DNA from: Poecilobothrus nobilitatus
Taxonomy: Eukaryota > Arthropoda > Insecta > Diptera > Dolichopodidae
Length of the DNA stretch: 64,000 nucleotides
Assembly: GCA_947095535.1 (NCBI GenBank)
Contig: OX352774.1
Coordinates: 169,692,200 to 169,756,199, forward strand
Direction: 5' to 3'
Each line of letters starts with the position of its first letter. The first letter of the stretch is position 1. The translations under genes were made by a program, and so were the position numbers. This document shows, piece by piece, positions 13,680 through 25,462 of the stretch. Below the pieces are notes generated by a model, which worked only from the letters and a program-made list of their open reading frames with translations, did not search any database and was not told where the DNA came from.

Positions 13680-14140
13680 AGGAAGACAGAATGTAAACCC
13701 AAGGTTTTTAATAGAGCACATTTTGCAAATTGCAAATGTGCACATTTTGATATACAAATAATTGAGTATATCGTGACTTGCTCCAACATTTTTAAGTTTT
13801 TTAGACCCTTCTTCAGTTTTAAGAACCCTTTATAATTAAGAAAAGCTGTTAAAAAATGTAAAAATATAATGTTTGAATTTTGATATTTACGTTTAACTTT
13901 GAAAAAATGTGCACATAGGTGTCAATATATAGGTACAAAAATGGTAAATTTTTAATTTTTTACTCCTAATACCTCCTCTAAAACAGGCGGAGGTACAAGA
14001 AAATTTTATTTGATAACTTACGCTAATTCCAAAAGAATTTTCTCCTCTTGAAATTTTAAAATTTTTTGTAGAATTCTTTTTATGTATGTATAAGAAAAAA
14101 ACGGTGGGAAGTTAAGATATACTTTTCTCAATTTTAATGA
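13680..14140 (-). mobile_element. Family B repeat, copy 5, 3' part
   Basis: In reverse orientation: AGACAGAATGTAAACCC at the end, AAAACCTT/GTGCACATTTTGC near the 3' subterminal repeat, then the block equivalent to GTGCACATAGGTGTC and the CTCCTCTTGAAATTTTA block. The remainder of the element appears at 14598-15140, beyond a SINE, with part of the middle duplicated, so this locus is rearranged or is two copies in tandem. Confidence 0.6.
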
Positions 14141-14171
14141 AACCCTAATTGAGAAAAGCTATTTACGCAGT

Positions 14172-14183
14172 TAAAAATATAAT
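14172..14183. repeat. Target-site duplication of SINE (left)
   Basis: TAAAAATATAAT, repeated exactly at 14586-14597 on the other side of the SINE. A perfect 12-bp duplication is what LINE-driven SINE insertion produces. Confidence 0.85.
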
Positions 14184-14585
14184 TTTTTTTTTTTCCTTGC
14201 CACTCCAATGAGGAGTATAGGGCATCTACTAAGCCATTTATTATTCATATTTGACTAAGCTTCAGTTTCTGGAATCATTAATTTCACTAAACCGTTGATT
14301 ACTCGGCTGTAGCTATTGTACAAGACCAAGACGTTTCTTTTATTTCTACGCCATCTATTATCTTGTAGAAGAATTTTATGGTTTATTATTATTTTATTAT
14401 ATAGCTATTACAATATTATGATATTAATTATAATTTATAGGATATATATACTTATTTTTAATTTAATTATATTCTACTAATTATCTATATTATTTTTTTA
14501 TTAATCTATATGACCCAGGCGGGATTTGAACTCGAGACCTTTCGTATGAAAGGCCGGTGTCTTAACAACTCCACCTTTGGCTGGA
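14184..14585 (-). mobile_element. tRNA-derived SINE, copy 1 (full length, about 402 bp)
   Basis: On the minus strand the head (near 14585 down to 14515) looks like a tRNA. It has an A-box-like AGGTGGAGTTGTTAAG and a B box GAGTTCAAATCC, the internal RNA polymerase III promoter. An AT-rich body follows, then a conserved 3' segment ending TAGTAGATGCCC...CTCC...GGCAAGG and an A tail (seen as T's at 14183-14194). Copies at 38487, 40558 and 61966 share head, body and 3' segment. Bounded by 12-bp target duplications. It sits inside family B material and is therefore younger than it. Confidence 0.85.
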
Positions 14586-14597
14586 TAAAAATATAAT
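14586..14597. repeat. Target-site duplication of SINE (right)
   Basis: Exact match to TAAAAATATAAT at 14172-14183. Confidence 0.85.
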
Positions 14598-15140
14598 ATT
14601 GAAGCTATCATTTTTGCGTATTAATGCAACAGTTTGTTCAGGTACTTTTGTTGCAGGTGTCTGAAAATATGTAAAATTTTCACTTTTTTACCCCTAGATC
14701 TCTTAAAGGGCTTTGTTCGACAATTTATACTAATTTCATTATTTCATTTTAAGGTAAAAACTAAAATTCAAGTCTAAAAGCATTTCGGAATTATAAAGGA
14801 AACAAAATTTCCAAAATTTGTTTTACATAACGGTAAATTTAAATACTAAATTGCAAGAAAATTTTAATATTAAAAAAATACTAACATTTGGCTTTTTTAA
14901 TTTGACAAAATGTTAAGCAGAGATATTACACATTTTCATATAGGACTTTGTCCTAAGCTGCTGTAGTTCTGTAATGGGTTGTACTACATAAAAAACTTGT
15001 TCCACAAGATTAACTTTTTTAAGACAACTATCCATGCACATTGTTTTAATTTTAACAGTGCAGATTTTGTGTAAACAGACTGGAGGACGGTGCGAACTTG
15101 TAGGCAAACATTTAAAAATTTTTAAAAAATTTCTTAAAAA
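14598..15140 (-). mobile_element. Family B repeat, copy 5, remaining part
   Basis: Continues family B in reverse: a GCAGGTGTCTGAAAAT block, ACATAACGGTAAATTTAAA near 14826, an AAATGTTAAGCAGAGATAT block near 14908, TGTAGTTCTGTAATGGG near 14961, and AAACAGACTGGAGGACGG near 15073 in place of the (GTCC)n tract. It is divergent. The GGTGTCTGAAAAT block repeats material already present before the SINE. Confidence 0.6.
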
Positions 15141-16344
15141 TTATAAAAAGTCTTTGTTATTATTTTGTATACAAGTGTAGATAGTTATACAAAAATTCTA
15201 TTATTAGAATTGATCCGTAAATCAACAAATTTAACCAAAAAAAAAAACAAAAACTAAAAGAAACCGATTAAATTTGCATGAAAACATGTTTTTTTTTTAT
15301 TTTGTTTTTATAATCTTTTTATTGTACAGATCTTAAGTTCACGTTAGATAGTTCTTTTATTATTCTTTTAATCTTCTTTTACTGTAGTACCTATAGTTTT
15401 TTTCTCCTCTTATTTTAGTCTTCTTAAACTAATCTAAAAATAGTAAATTAACTAGAAACTAATTAATCACGTTCGTTGTTCTTTCTTCAAACCAAAAAAA
15501 AAAAAATTAAAAATTTAACAAAACAAATAAAAAATGTAGGTATATAAAAAAAAATGTATAAAAAAAAATAAAGATATTATTTAACCGAACTGAACGTAAC
15601 ATTTAGACTTTAAAATCAAACAAAAAATCTTTTAAATCAACTGTCATTATCTAGCTACTTAATGACGATTCGTCTATGTATATAGATATAACATAAATAT
15701 ACGTACATATATATGTATGTATATAAATATGTAATGTATTAATATAGGTGAAGATAACGTTTGTTCATCTAGAAAAAAAAATACATAAAAACTTAAAATA
15801 AAGCAAAAACTAGAATTAACCTTGACCAACTCAAAATTCACATGATAAATATTATGAGATATAAGAAAGAAGCGCTTCTTCAAGCTAAATTTAAAAAAAA
15901 AAAAACAGCAAATAAATATTAAAAAAAAAGTTAAAATGCTGATTGATATTCACGAAAATACAAAAAAAAAATCAAACGAAAATAAAAAATAATAACAGAA
16001 ATTTCAAGATACTTTTTAACATATTTAACATACATATACATACATACATATCTACACTTTCAATTCTTATTTTTTGTAACTTTGTTTTTGTTTTTTTTTT
16101 TAATTTTATATATTTACAGCAACATTTGAATATCATTATTCATTTTTTAATGACACATTTTAATTTTTTTTTTTTTTTTGAAGAGGAGATGAGCTTCAAG
16201 ACATATGCTAATATTTATAAACGTAAGGTTTTTTTCTCATTTTGTGATGTGAAGAACAGTAACGCACATTTATGTCATTCTACTTTTATATTATAAACAA
16301 ATATATGTAGGTATTGAAAATTTAAACTTTGACATGATACAATG
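15141..16344. other. AT-rich noncoding stretch
   Basis: Open frames here (for example 15943-16296) consist of Phe, Ile, Asn and Lys runs without domain-like character. No gene is supported. Confidence 0.5.
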
Positions 16345-16352
16345 ATGCGTTG
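16345..16352. repeat. 8-bp target-site duplication (left)
   Basis: ATGCGTTG, repeated exactly at 17299-17306, immediately outside both ends of the MITE. Confidence 0.85.
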
Positions 16353-17298
16353 GGCACTGCGAAATAGCGTCTAAAGAAATAGTGTCTAAAAATAAAAAAT
16401 GAATAACATTATATAAAATTTTTCTATTTTCCAGGTCATATACAATGAAAAAAAATCTAAAAATTTTTTGTGATATATGTAATAATATCTAATTATGAAT
16501 GAAATTACATAAAATATTCAAATGGAATAAAATTACATATATCTAAAAATTAAAAAAACGAAATGCAAAATTAAAAAAAAATCAAATAAAATTCTATAAC
16601 AAAATTTATTTTTAAAAAATCAAAACAAAAGTAAAATTTGATATTATAATTTGATATAAAAACTTGTAACTATAATCTTTCACATCATTGAAGTTCTGTT
16701 CACTAAACTGTTTACTTGAATTTTAATTTCTCAAAATCACAAATATAATACAATATGCCTATTACCTATAATATGTATATTAAATTCTGGAAAAAGCGTA
16801 TAACGCAGATCTTTCAACTATATTCTAAAATCCTTCCCAATTATTTTTTACGTACATATTTCAACATCAAAGAATTTAAAAGAGAGGGGGCTGCCACCGC
16901 TAAACAAATTATTAAAACCCTTATTTTGTAACCAATTCTAAAGGCTTTCATAATTTTTTTTTTCATACATATTTTAACATCAAAGAATTTAATATTCGAC
17001 ATTTTTTTTTCAAAATATTATTTTCGACTGGCTTCTCATCAGTAATTGTATTAAATTCTTCAATCAACAGTTATATAAAAAATGATTTGTTTCTTCATTT
17101 TATACATTTTTAGAAAAATGAAATAAGATCTAAAATTTATTTTTATATTTTCGTTATTTACTTTTAGAACTTATTTCCCTATGAAATAATACGCAAATGA
17201 AATAGAATGTAAGTAAATGAAATAACAGCTAAGAAAAATTTTACATTTTCTTTAGATATTACATAATTTTTTTCTTTTGGACTTTATTTCGCTGTGCC
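16353..17298. mobile_element. 946-bp non-autonomous DNA transposon (hAT- or Merlin-like MITE)
   Basis: The two ends are inverted repeats. The left end reads GGCACTGCGAAATAGCG... and the right end on the other strand reads GGCACAGCGAAATAAAG...; 19 of the first 23 positions match. Exact 8-bp direct repeats flank both ends. Subterminal GAAATA motifs recur on the inner side of each end. There is no transposase frame. An 8-bp target duplication fits hAT (8 bp) or Merlin (8-9 bp) superfamilies; the GG start is less usual for hAT. A duplicated internal segment (CAACATCAAAGAATTTAA and a near copy) lies near 16863 and 16976. Confidence 0.85.
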
Positions 17299-17306
17299 AT
17301 GCGTTG
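17299..17306. repeat. 8-bp target-site duplication (right)
   Basis: Exact match to ATGCGTTG at 16345-16352. Confidence 0.85.
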
Positions 17307-18351
17307 CTACTAATAACTAAACGCAAAATGATATCATAACATTCATAATGGATCGTTTCGCATTTAAACTCACGTTCTCTTCTATTTAAAAAAAAAAAAA
17401 CGCAATTTAAAAGTGTGTATACGATTATTATTTTTATATTTTTTTACGTGAATTAATAAATATAAGAAATAACATGAAAGCATAAAAAACAAAACAAAAG
17501 GAACAAAAAAAAACATTTTTATTTCAAATGATTTCCGACAATTTTGACATGATGATATTTTGATAATAATATCTTTGTCAGTTTCTTAATAATAATACCA
17601 GAGATACCAAAGCATTAGTTTTATTTTTTTTTGTTTTTAAGAATTATTTTTTTTCTTTAAGAAGTTATTTGAGAAGCTTAAAATCTATTATATTCCCTTC
17701 AAAAAAAAAAAAACTACCTATGTATACTTAGTTATATCAAAAATTCGCGATTCTTTTCTTAATTATTGTTTTTTTTTTTTTACTAATTACTAAATTTTAA
17801 TATTTTATGGAACATTGGTGGAAAAAATAATACAAAATGACAAGAATTATTATGATTATATTTTATTATATTTAATTTTTTTTTTTGTTATTTCCTTATT
17901 CCAAATTAAAATGATAATTACGATTTTTCTATTAATTGAACATACATATGTTAAATCTGTCTTTTGTAACCTATCATCGATCATTTAAACTTGTAGACTT
18001 CATGTGTTAAACATTCCATTACCAAAAATATACCATAAAAAAAATCCAAAATTCAATTATAAAAAAAAAAATTACTAATTAGTAATGTAGCTGGATTGTA
18101 ATTAATATAATTAAAATTATTAATTCTGACAATTTATTATATTTTAGAACATACAGAGCTTAGAATTTAGAACTTAAAAAATGTCCAAAATATATTTATT
18201 GAATTTTTTATTTTATAGTTTTGAACAAAATACTCATAAACACGCTTTGGACTTAACCACTTTTAATACAGATTGTTGTTGTTGACAGTTTTTGTCTTGT
18301 TTAATAGTAGTTTTCTACTTAATTTCTTATGCTAATTTCGGGTGTATGACA
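17307..18351. other. AT-rich noncoding stretch
   Basis: No supported feature. Confidence 0.5.
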
Positions 18352-18510
18352 GTTGGCCTAAAGGCATTTCGCAAAACGGCATTTCGTCTAATGCCATTCG
18401 ACAAAAATAACTTATGCAAAATGCCTTTTCACAAAAAAAACTTTAGAAGTGTCATTGTGCCAAGTGCAGTGTCAAGTGCATTAAGCAAAATGTCTTTGTG
18501 CGAACTGGAT
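18352..18510. repeat. Cluster of inverted GGCATTTCG/ATGCC motifs
   Basis: Successive related words alternate on the two strands: GGCATTTCGCAAAACGGCAT, TTTCGTCTAATGCC, ATTCGACAAAAATAACT, TGCAAAATGCC, then AGTGCAGTGTCAAGTGCATT. GC content is well above the surroundings. The open frame running through it (18292-18525) is a by-product of the repeat. Confidence 0.55.
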
Positions 18511-18535
18511 TTAGAGAAACTGTAATAATATCCGC

Positions 18536-21500
18536 TAATTTCATATCAGTTCTACAATAAAGCTATAGAATATACATTAAGAAAAATCAAAAGTTTTTAA
18601 TGTAAAAAATCGTAATATCTAAATCAAAATACGCCTATGAATATGATTTAAGGATTTGAAAAGTAGAAAGAATTTTCAAAAATTTGTACAATACGTGTTG
18701 GAAAATTTTTGAATTAAATCTTATTTAAAAAAAGAAAAAAGTAAAAGTTACAAAACATTTACTACTGAAGCAAATAAAAATTACTCTATATTGAAGCATC
18801 TTGAAGCCCTTCAAAAACCCTTGAAGTCTTACAACACACCAATATTTAAAACATTATTCCATTTTTCTAAAAAAATTTAATCAAATTTAGCAATAAAAAA
18901 TAAAAAACAAAAAGAAATTTAACATTTGATTGAACATGTTACGTGGGTAGGTAATCGTATAATGAGTATTACCTTCATCAAAAATCAATAGTGCAAATCA
19001 TTATTTGTAATTAATTTGCAAAAATTTATACACAATGCAAAGAAAAACAAAATGAAACTAAGATTCAATAATTTGTTTTGAAGTTTTTTTTTTCTTTTCT
19101 GTCTTTTTTTATTTTTTTAAATTGAATTGATTAGAAATCTTTTATAACATTTACAGATTCACTCAATTAATACTATAATGGCACTTATTTTTGAAAAATT
19201 TAGAAATTCGTTTTTTATTTTCTTCTTAATTTTTCAATATTTATAATAAATATTTTATTGAAAAAAAAAAAATGTTTGCTTTTTTTTTTTATTACGAAAC
19301 TAAAGGTGTATCTATCACCTTCTGCGGAAAGTTATTTACTTTAAATGTTATACATATATATATGTATATGGATATATGTATTGATTTTTTATATAATAAT
19401 TTCACTTAATAATAATAAAAAGTGTTTACACGGAATTTTTAAACAATTTAAGTAAAATTTTACGTTTTTCTTATATGTATTCAATAAAAATTTTAATGCC
19501 ACTGAGAAAAAATCATTGTATTACAATTTTTCAAAAAAAATATGAATGTTCCCCTTTTAACTTTCTCGTCTACATAATATTATGTTAATGTATATATGAA
19601 AATATACTTACTATTAAAAAAATAATTTTAAGTTTAATAGTTTTCAATTACAAGGCGTATATTTTTGAAAAGACAATAAGAAGTATTATAGGATATTGTC
19701 ACTATTTTTGCATAAATATGTTTTCACAGAAAAGGAACACAGAAATTTTTATCAGTTAAATAACATCAAGAAATCATTTTTATTATTATTTTAATAATTT
19801 GTTTAAAGGTTTGTACGTTTTTCATGTTTGTAACTTTTGTAGCGTCAATTCTATTAAATACGTAAACTATCTAGTCATATTTATTATATAGAGTGAACTA
19901 TTTCGCAGTAGATAAAGTACGGTATAATTAATACCTTTACAATTTTTTTTTTCACACATGATGTGATATATATTATATATTGGATATATGATTAACCGCA
20001 CGACATAAGAGTTTTATAGAAATACATTCATATATATTTAGCTATTATAAATGATAGACGTATTTAATTTAATAAGGGATAAAACTGAAATGTTTATGTT
20101 ATTTGACAATTTTATATAATTATGGTATTAGTTTTTGATTCATTTAATCTAAGTCGATTAGATTTACACCAAAATAAGACAGCATTAAGGTCGTCATTCA
20201 TATTAGCATAGACATTTTAAAACTCAGATATTAGAGTTTTTTAGATTAGCTACACCATTAATCTATAATATATTACACTGATAGTTAGTTAAACACAGTG
20301 GTAAGTAATTTACGAGTATGAATAGAATATACATAGTAAATTTCTAAGGTTTTCATATTCTATTGATAGATGATTTGAAGTAACTGCATTCAATGAAACG
20401 AATTAATTCCTTCCTATCAATCGTTTTTCAGAAGCGTAATAAGTAGATAAATTTTCAAAGTTTTTAAAGTTGTTTTTCACTAAATTAATATCCATTCTGT
20501 GAATAAAAATTGCTCACACGTTCCCATTATAAAAATATGACGCTATTGTTCTAACATATTACCACTTTCCCATCATACACACCTATAATTTATAGCAAAA
20601 ACAAGTAGTTTATATATAAACTTAAACATTACTTAACCATAATAATAAACTGATATAAAACACTCAGTTATACTTAATTCAAACGTATTTCGAAGTCTTT
20701 TTATACAGAAACTGAAATACATATGATTCATTAAAAATATCTGCAAACATATCAAAATCTTAAAGTCAAATTTATTTCCCAATTACAATACTTTTCTTAT
20801 ATTTCATTCGTATACATAAAAATAAAAATATTTACAGAAAAAAACTAAACCGAAATGGTTGTTTGTACTGTATGTACATACAAATGTATGTATTCAAAAT
20901 TATTTCACAAATTCATTATTTGAAATATGAGCTCCTAAATACAACTTATGATAAATTATTTAAATTAAACAAAAATTAATTTTTCACAAATATTGATTAT
21001 CACAAAAATTAACTAGATATAAATTTTAATCAAGAAGAAAAATTTATTATTATTGCATTTCAAAAAAAATTTCTTAACATAACCTTGATGGTAGTTAAAA
21101 AACTAATTTCCTTTTAATAAGTTTGCAGAAGGTTATTTTTTTTTATTTTTAATTATAAAAAGTGAAAAACTCTCTTCCTATACTCATATATCTTAAGTAA
21201 TAATTTAATAATTTCTTAAGAAAAATTGCCAAAATCGAATGCACCATATCTTCTCTTACCTATCCTCTGATATAAAAGCTCTAAAAAAATTTTCAATTCA
21301 ATCTACATTTTTAGGCATTTAATTTACATTATAAATTATATATAGCAGATACAAATACAAAGCAATCTATAGCTTCATTTTAGATATTTATTAGTGATTA
21401 AATGCAAAAAAAAAAAATAATATTAAATATATAAACAATGTAAATAAATTTGTATATTTAAACAAAAAAAAAATGTAGGTACATTAATAATATTTATATT

Positions 21501-22269
21501 AATATATATACACAATATATTCAATATCTATAGATTTTTAATAATGAATAAGTATTATATCAAAAGATATACATACTTGTTGTTCCTAAAACAAATTTCC
21601 CATATTTCCTAACGGACACCGTCATCATCTATCATTCATTTATTCATTTACTCATTCAATTTATTGATTCATTTTGGAAATGATAGCGGCAACAACAGCA
21701 TTAACTGATTTACTCACTAACTTATTCACCTGTGTGCGCTTTTACTTTAGAAATGTTTTCTTTTTTTATTTCTTTTAATAAGACAAGATAATCTCAAAGA
21801 TACTCTAAAATTCGTGTTCGTTCGTTTATTTTTTTTTTTTTCTTCTCTAAACAAAAAATTATTTCAGTATTTCTAATAAACAAAGCACACACAAACAACA
21901 TACACAAGTTACAACGAAAAAATAAATAAATAAATTTTGTATAAAACCTTTTTGTTTACCTTTTTTTTCTACCTACATTTTATTCACTCACGATTATTTT
22001 TTTCTCTTGTCTTTTCATTTTTTTTTTTTTTCTGTTTTTCTTTCTTTCTAATTTTTGTTAACTCACAAAACGGTGCTTAATAAGTAGAAGAGTGGTTTAT
22101 TTGAGTTTTGAACTTATTTTTCTTTCGTTCATCTAACTTTTTCGAGAGTAGTCATTATTTTATCGTAAATCTAGTTGCTAATTTATATTATAATTCGCAT
22201 GGGGGCAATTTTAAATTTCTTTGTGAAAATTGTTAAGAAGTTGAAATTAAATACATTTTATTTTCTTGA
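18536..22269. other. AT-rich noncoding stretch
   Basis: About 3.7 kb with no recognisable gene, RNA or element; only A/T homopolymers and short TATA tracts. Confidence 0.5.
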
Positions 22270-22279
22270 CCACTTTTTT
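22270..22279. repeat. Target-site duplication of second SINE type (left)
   Basis: CCACTTTTTT, matched at 22465-22474. The T run makes the exact edge ambiguous. Confidence 0.6.
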
Positions 22280-22464
22280 TTTTTTTAATGCATTACTCTG
22301 CCACATAAATGTGAACAGGAAATTACACAGCCTTTCCTGTTCAGGAGTGGCTGTAAATGTCGTAAGGGGGAATAACTCTTACGACGTGAGTGGGATTCGA
22401 ACCCACACTCCCTCGGTGTTTACAGTATATTTTATACGCTCCTACTCACTAGGCCACCGAGGCC
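22280..22464 (-). mobile_element. Short tRNA-derived SINE of a second type (about 185 bp)
   Basis: Read on the minus strand it starts GGCCTCGGTGGCCTAGTGAG, giving an A box TGGCCTAGTGAGTAGG (22441-22456), and has a perfect B box GGTTCGAATCC (22393-22403). It then has a self-complementary CTTACG...CGTAAG segment and a 3' A run. Acceptor ends do not pair and the A-B spacing is stretched, so it is a tRNA-like SINE head rather than a working tRNA gene. The centre TACTGTAAACACC could echo a tRNA-Tyr-like anticodon (GTA), which is only a guess. It shares no body or 3' segment with the SINE at 14184. Confidence 0.75.
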
Positions 22465-22474
22465 CCACTTTTTT

Positions 22475-23459
22475 ATAATTTTTAAAACTTAAAAATAACA
22501 AAACTTTTATTTTAAGATACACATTAAAAACAATATAGTTATAAAAACTACTATGACAAATGTACTCTTCAGTCTCTGTAAATAAGTAACTTTATAAATA
22601 AAATTTATTTTTTGTAATTATTTTTATCTATGTGAAGTAAATTTCATTAATATAGAAGTGAAATTAAACAATTAAAGCGCAACATGTCCCACTATAGAAA
22701 CATGAAAACCAAAACAATATAGAATATGAACGTGCATATACCATATACCATAAGGGAAAAAAATTTACTAAAATCTAAATAAAGCCATATAAGAAAAATT
22801 AAAAGACAAACTAACATAATATGACACTTTGGATCAACAACTTTGAAACTGATATTTTAAATGAAAGCGAAAGTTATTCATCATCTTACAAAGTATTAGA
22901 AAGAAAACACAAAACAAAAAAAAGACCTAATATAATTATAGATATTTTGATGTTGTTTTTACCTTGATACTTTAATGATGATGATGACAATGATGATAAT
23001 GTTGACTACTTATATCTACCAAACTTTTTGATCAAATTCAAGTGATAATATAGGCAAAGATAACACTAAAACTCAAAACAAACGTTTCAGATTTAAATAA
23101 ACAAAAAAAGTTTTTTTTTTTTCTTTATCTTCTTTCTAATATGTTAATGTTTGATGGTAATAATTGATAATGATTATGCAGATGATGGTTTATGATGTTA
23201 AATAGAAGATGAAATAGACTTAAAATTATTATTAAAAAAGTTTCCAAAACTTAAATTAAATTGAATTGCTAGGTTAATTAAACAGAGTTGACTTAGCAAT
23301 TAACTAACATAAGGAAACTAAAAAAAAAACATTTGAAACAAATTAAGAAGATTTAATATTGCATTATAAATACAAAAATAAATAAAAAAAAACTAAACGA
23401 TGATAGAATTAATTTCTTGTCAAGCGTAATGTATAACCATTTTTTGTTACTTTTTTTGG
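22475..23459. other. AT-rich noncoding stretch
   Basis: A short ATG/GATGAT run near 22975-23005; nothing else. Confidence 0.5.
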
Positions 23460-25462
23460 TGACCGGAAATAATGCCCAAATCCCTTGTGAAGTAAAGCCG
23501 AAATCTTGAGTTCTGAAAATTTGGCTTTACTACCGCTTTAAAAAAGGAATAAAAATGAATCGGCTTTAATTTTCGTTTTCCAAATATTTAATTTTTTTAA
23601 TGATATTGACATCACTCGTCTTTGAGGCATTTCTGAGGTACGTAAATATCTAAAAAATAATTAGTATAGGTTACGAACCAAATATTTACCAGACCCATTA
23701 TTTTACTTATATATTTTGACATTATCATACACTTAAATTAAAATTTCAGAACAGAATTTCAGACATTTTTATACCCGTACGATAAGTATCGGGTATAATA
23801 AAATTACTCCTCCGTTTGTAACACCTCGAAATAAGCGAGCTAGATATACCTTCACAGGTATGGATCGGATCAGAATCAAATTCTAAGTCGATTAAGCCAT
23901 GTCCGCCCGTCTGTCCGTCCGTCCGTCCGTCAGCACGCTAACTCAAAAACTAAGAAAGCTGGAATCTTGAAATTTACACAAAAAATTCTGGGAGCAATTT
24001 GTAGGTTCCCTATTTTTTTGGTTGAGTTCTGACCAAAATTTCGGGTAGCTCCCGAACAACTAACTTTTAGATCTCCACAATTTTTTTGAAATAGAGCCAT
24101 GAAATTTTAACTGCTGATAGATATCATAAAAATATTAATTTTATTTTTAATAACTTTTTTTTGTAGCCCCACCCGTTACGGAGCTACAGCTCTCCAAAGG
24201 TTCAAAAAAGCTCTATATTTAAATTGTTATAACACAAGCTCTATCAGGTATATCTTCAATCTGAAAATTCCAAACGATGGGTGCTATTATGAGCTTTACA
24301 AACATGTATATAATAAATATATACTTGTGCTATACGGTGTTTTAACTTACCGTTATTGCAAAATCCTTTAACCCTTCTATCTTCTAAACGGTTTAAGTTG
24401 GAAACTTGAAATTTTGACAGACGTTAGATCTTTGAAAATATTAGTTATTTTTTTTTTGTATCACCCCCTTTTAGGAGCTATAAGGGGTTAAAAACTGAAA
24501 ATTTCCTATTTTTAAACACCTGTAACTTGAACACCTGTTAAAATTTTTTTGAAGTAATACACAAAAATTAAAGCTTCAACATTATACTCTTATTTCTGTT
24601 AACAACTTTTTTTAATAATATAGGGTTACTTTATAATTGATGAAAGTGTTACTTGATTTTTTCAAATTTTCTAACAAATTTCTTTAAAACGAATTTTTTC
24701 CATTTTGTTTTACTCGATAATTTGAAATTGTTGAGGATATAATGCGTAGTATAAAAAAATGTAAATAAATAAACAACATAACGGTTGCTTGAATAATTTT
24801 TATTATTATTTATATGATATTGATATACATACATACTTATATAATATCATGTTTAATTACATATCGTATATGTACTAATGAATGAATGATAAAAGTATCG
24901 ATGTATATTATATAGCGCCGTATTTACATACATATATGTATTTATTGTTATACATACATATATGAAAATATTTTTAAAGAAATATTGCAATGTATGGCGA
25001 TATACTTATAACAATATAAATATACTATGTACGCATTAATATAATATAATATTTAAAATTATATTTACTATTTTGTAATTTAATATACATTTACCGCTTA
25101 GTATTAAATGATACTATAGAATATTTGAAAAAGTTTTGGATTGATAATCGTTATGTGGAAGATAAAAATCTGCTTTTGAAGAATGTATAAACATATAATT
25201 TGAATATATGTACAACCCATAGTTCTAGAAATTATAAAATTCACCCAAATTATTTTAAAATACTAAAATATTAAAAAAATAATATTGTAAGCAGAGTGAC
25301 AGGCTGTGAATATACTAACGGTTCGTACGGGTACCAAAAAGTTGACAAAGGCAACTGTATTCTTTCTCGTTTTATTATGAAAATAAAATTCGACTTTATT
25401 TCCTTTGGAAAACTGTAATAAGGCCGATTCGTCTTTATTACGCGGGGCATTATTTCCGGTCA
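23460..25462. mobile_element. Short inverted-repeat transposon split by family A copy 1
   Basis: TGACCGGAAATAATGCCC at 23460-23477 is a perfect 18-bp inverted repeat of the sequence at 25445-25462. Further inward both arms carry GAATCGGC followed by a CTTTAAT/CTTATTA-like word, in inverted orientation. Without the family A insertion (23771-25371) the element would be about 400 bp, a MITE. No transposase is present. Target duplications were not clear, so the superfamily is not assigned. Just outside the right end GGGCATTATT is repeated. Confidence 0.7.
23771..25371 (+). mobile_element. Family A repeat, copy 1
   Basis: The 5' palindrome ATACCCG...CGGGTAT lies at 23771-23794. Then come AATAAAATTACTCCTCCG, GTCCGCCCGTCTGTCC plus GTCC repeats near 23900, CAGCACGCTAACTCAAAAAC, and CCGTTACGGAGCTACAGC near 24172. 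The 3' inverted subterminal repeat TTCGTACGGGTA is near 25322, followed by hairpin AGTTGACAAAGGCAACT and the end TTCTTTCTCG. It is nearly identical in layout to copy 2 at 36874. No protein is encoded. It inserted into the MITE at 23460-25462 and so is younger than it. Confidence 0.85.

Noticed and set aside
15943..16296. 117-residue open frame
   Set aside because: Made of Phe/Asn/Ile/His runs from homopolymer tracts; no domain or flanking gene signals.
22375..22464. tRNA gene on the minus strand
   Set aside because: A and B boxes are good, but acceptor arms do not pair, the spacing is long, and an extra body with target duplications shows it is a SINE.
23900..23940. (GTCC)n tracts as independent microsatellites
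   Set aside because: They recur at the same relative place in families A and B and are parts of those elements.
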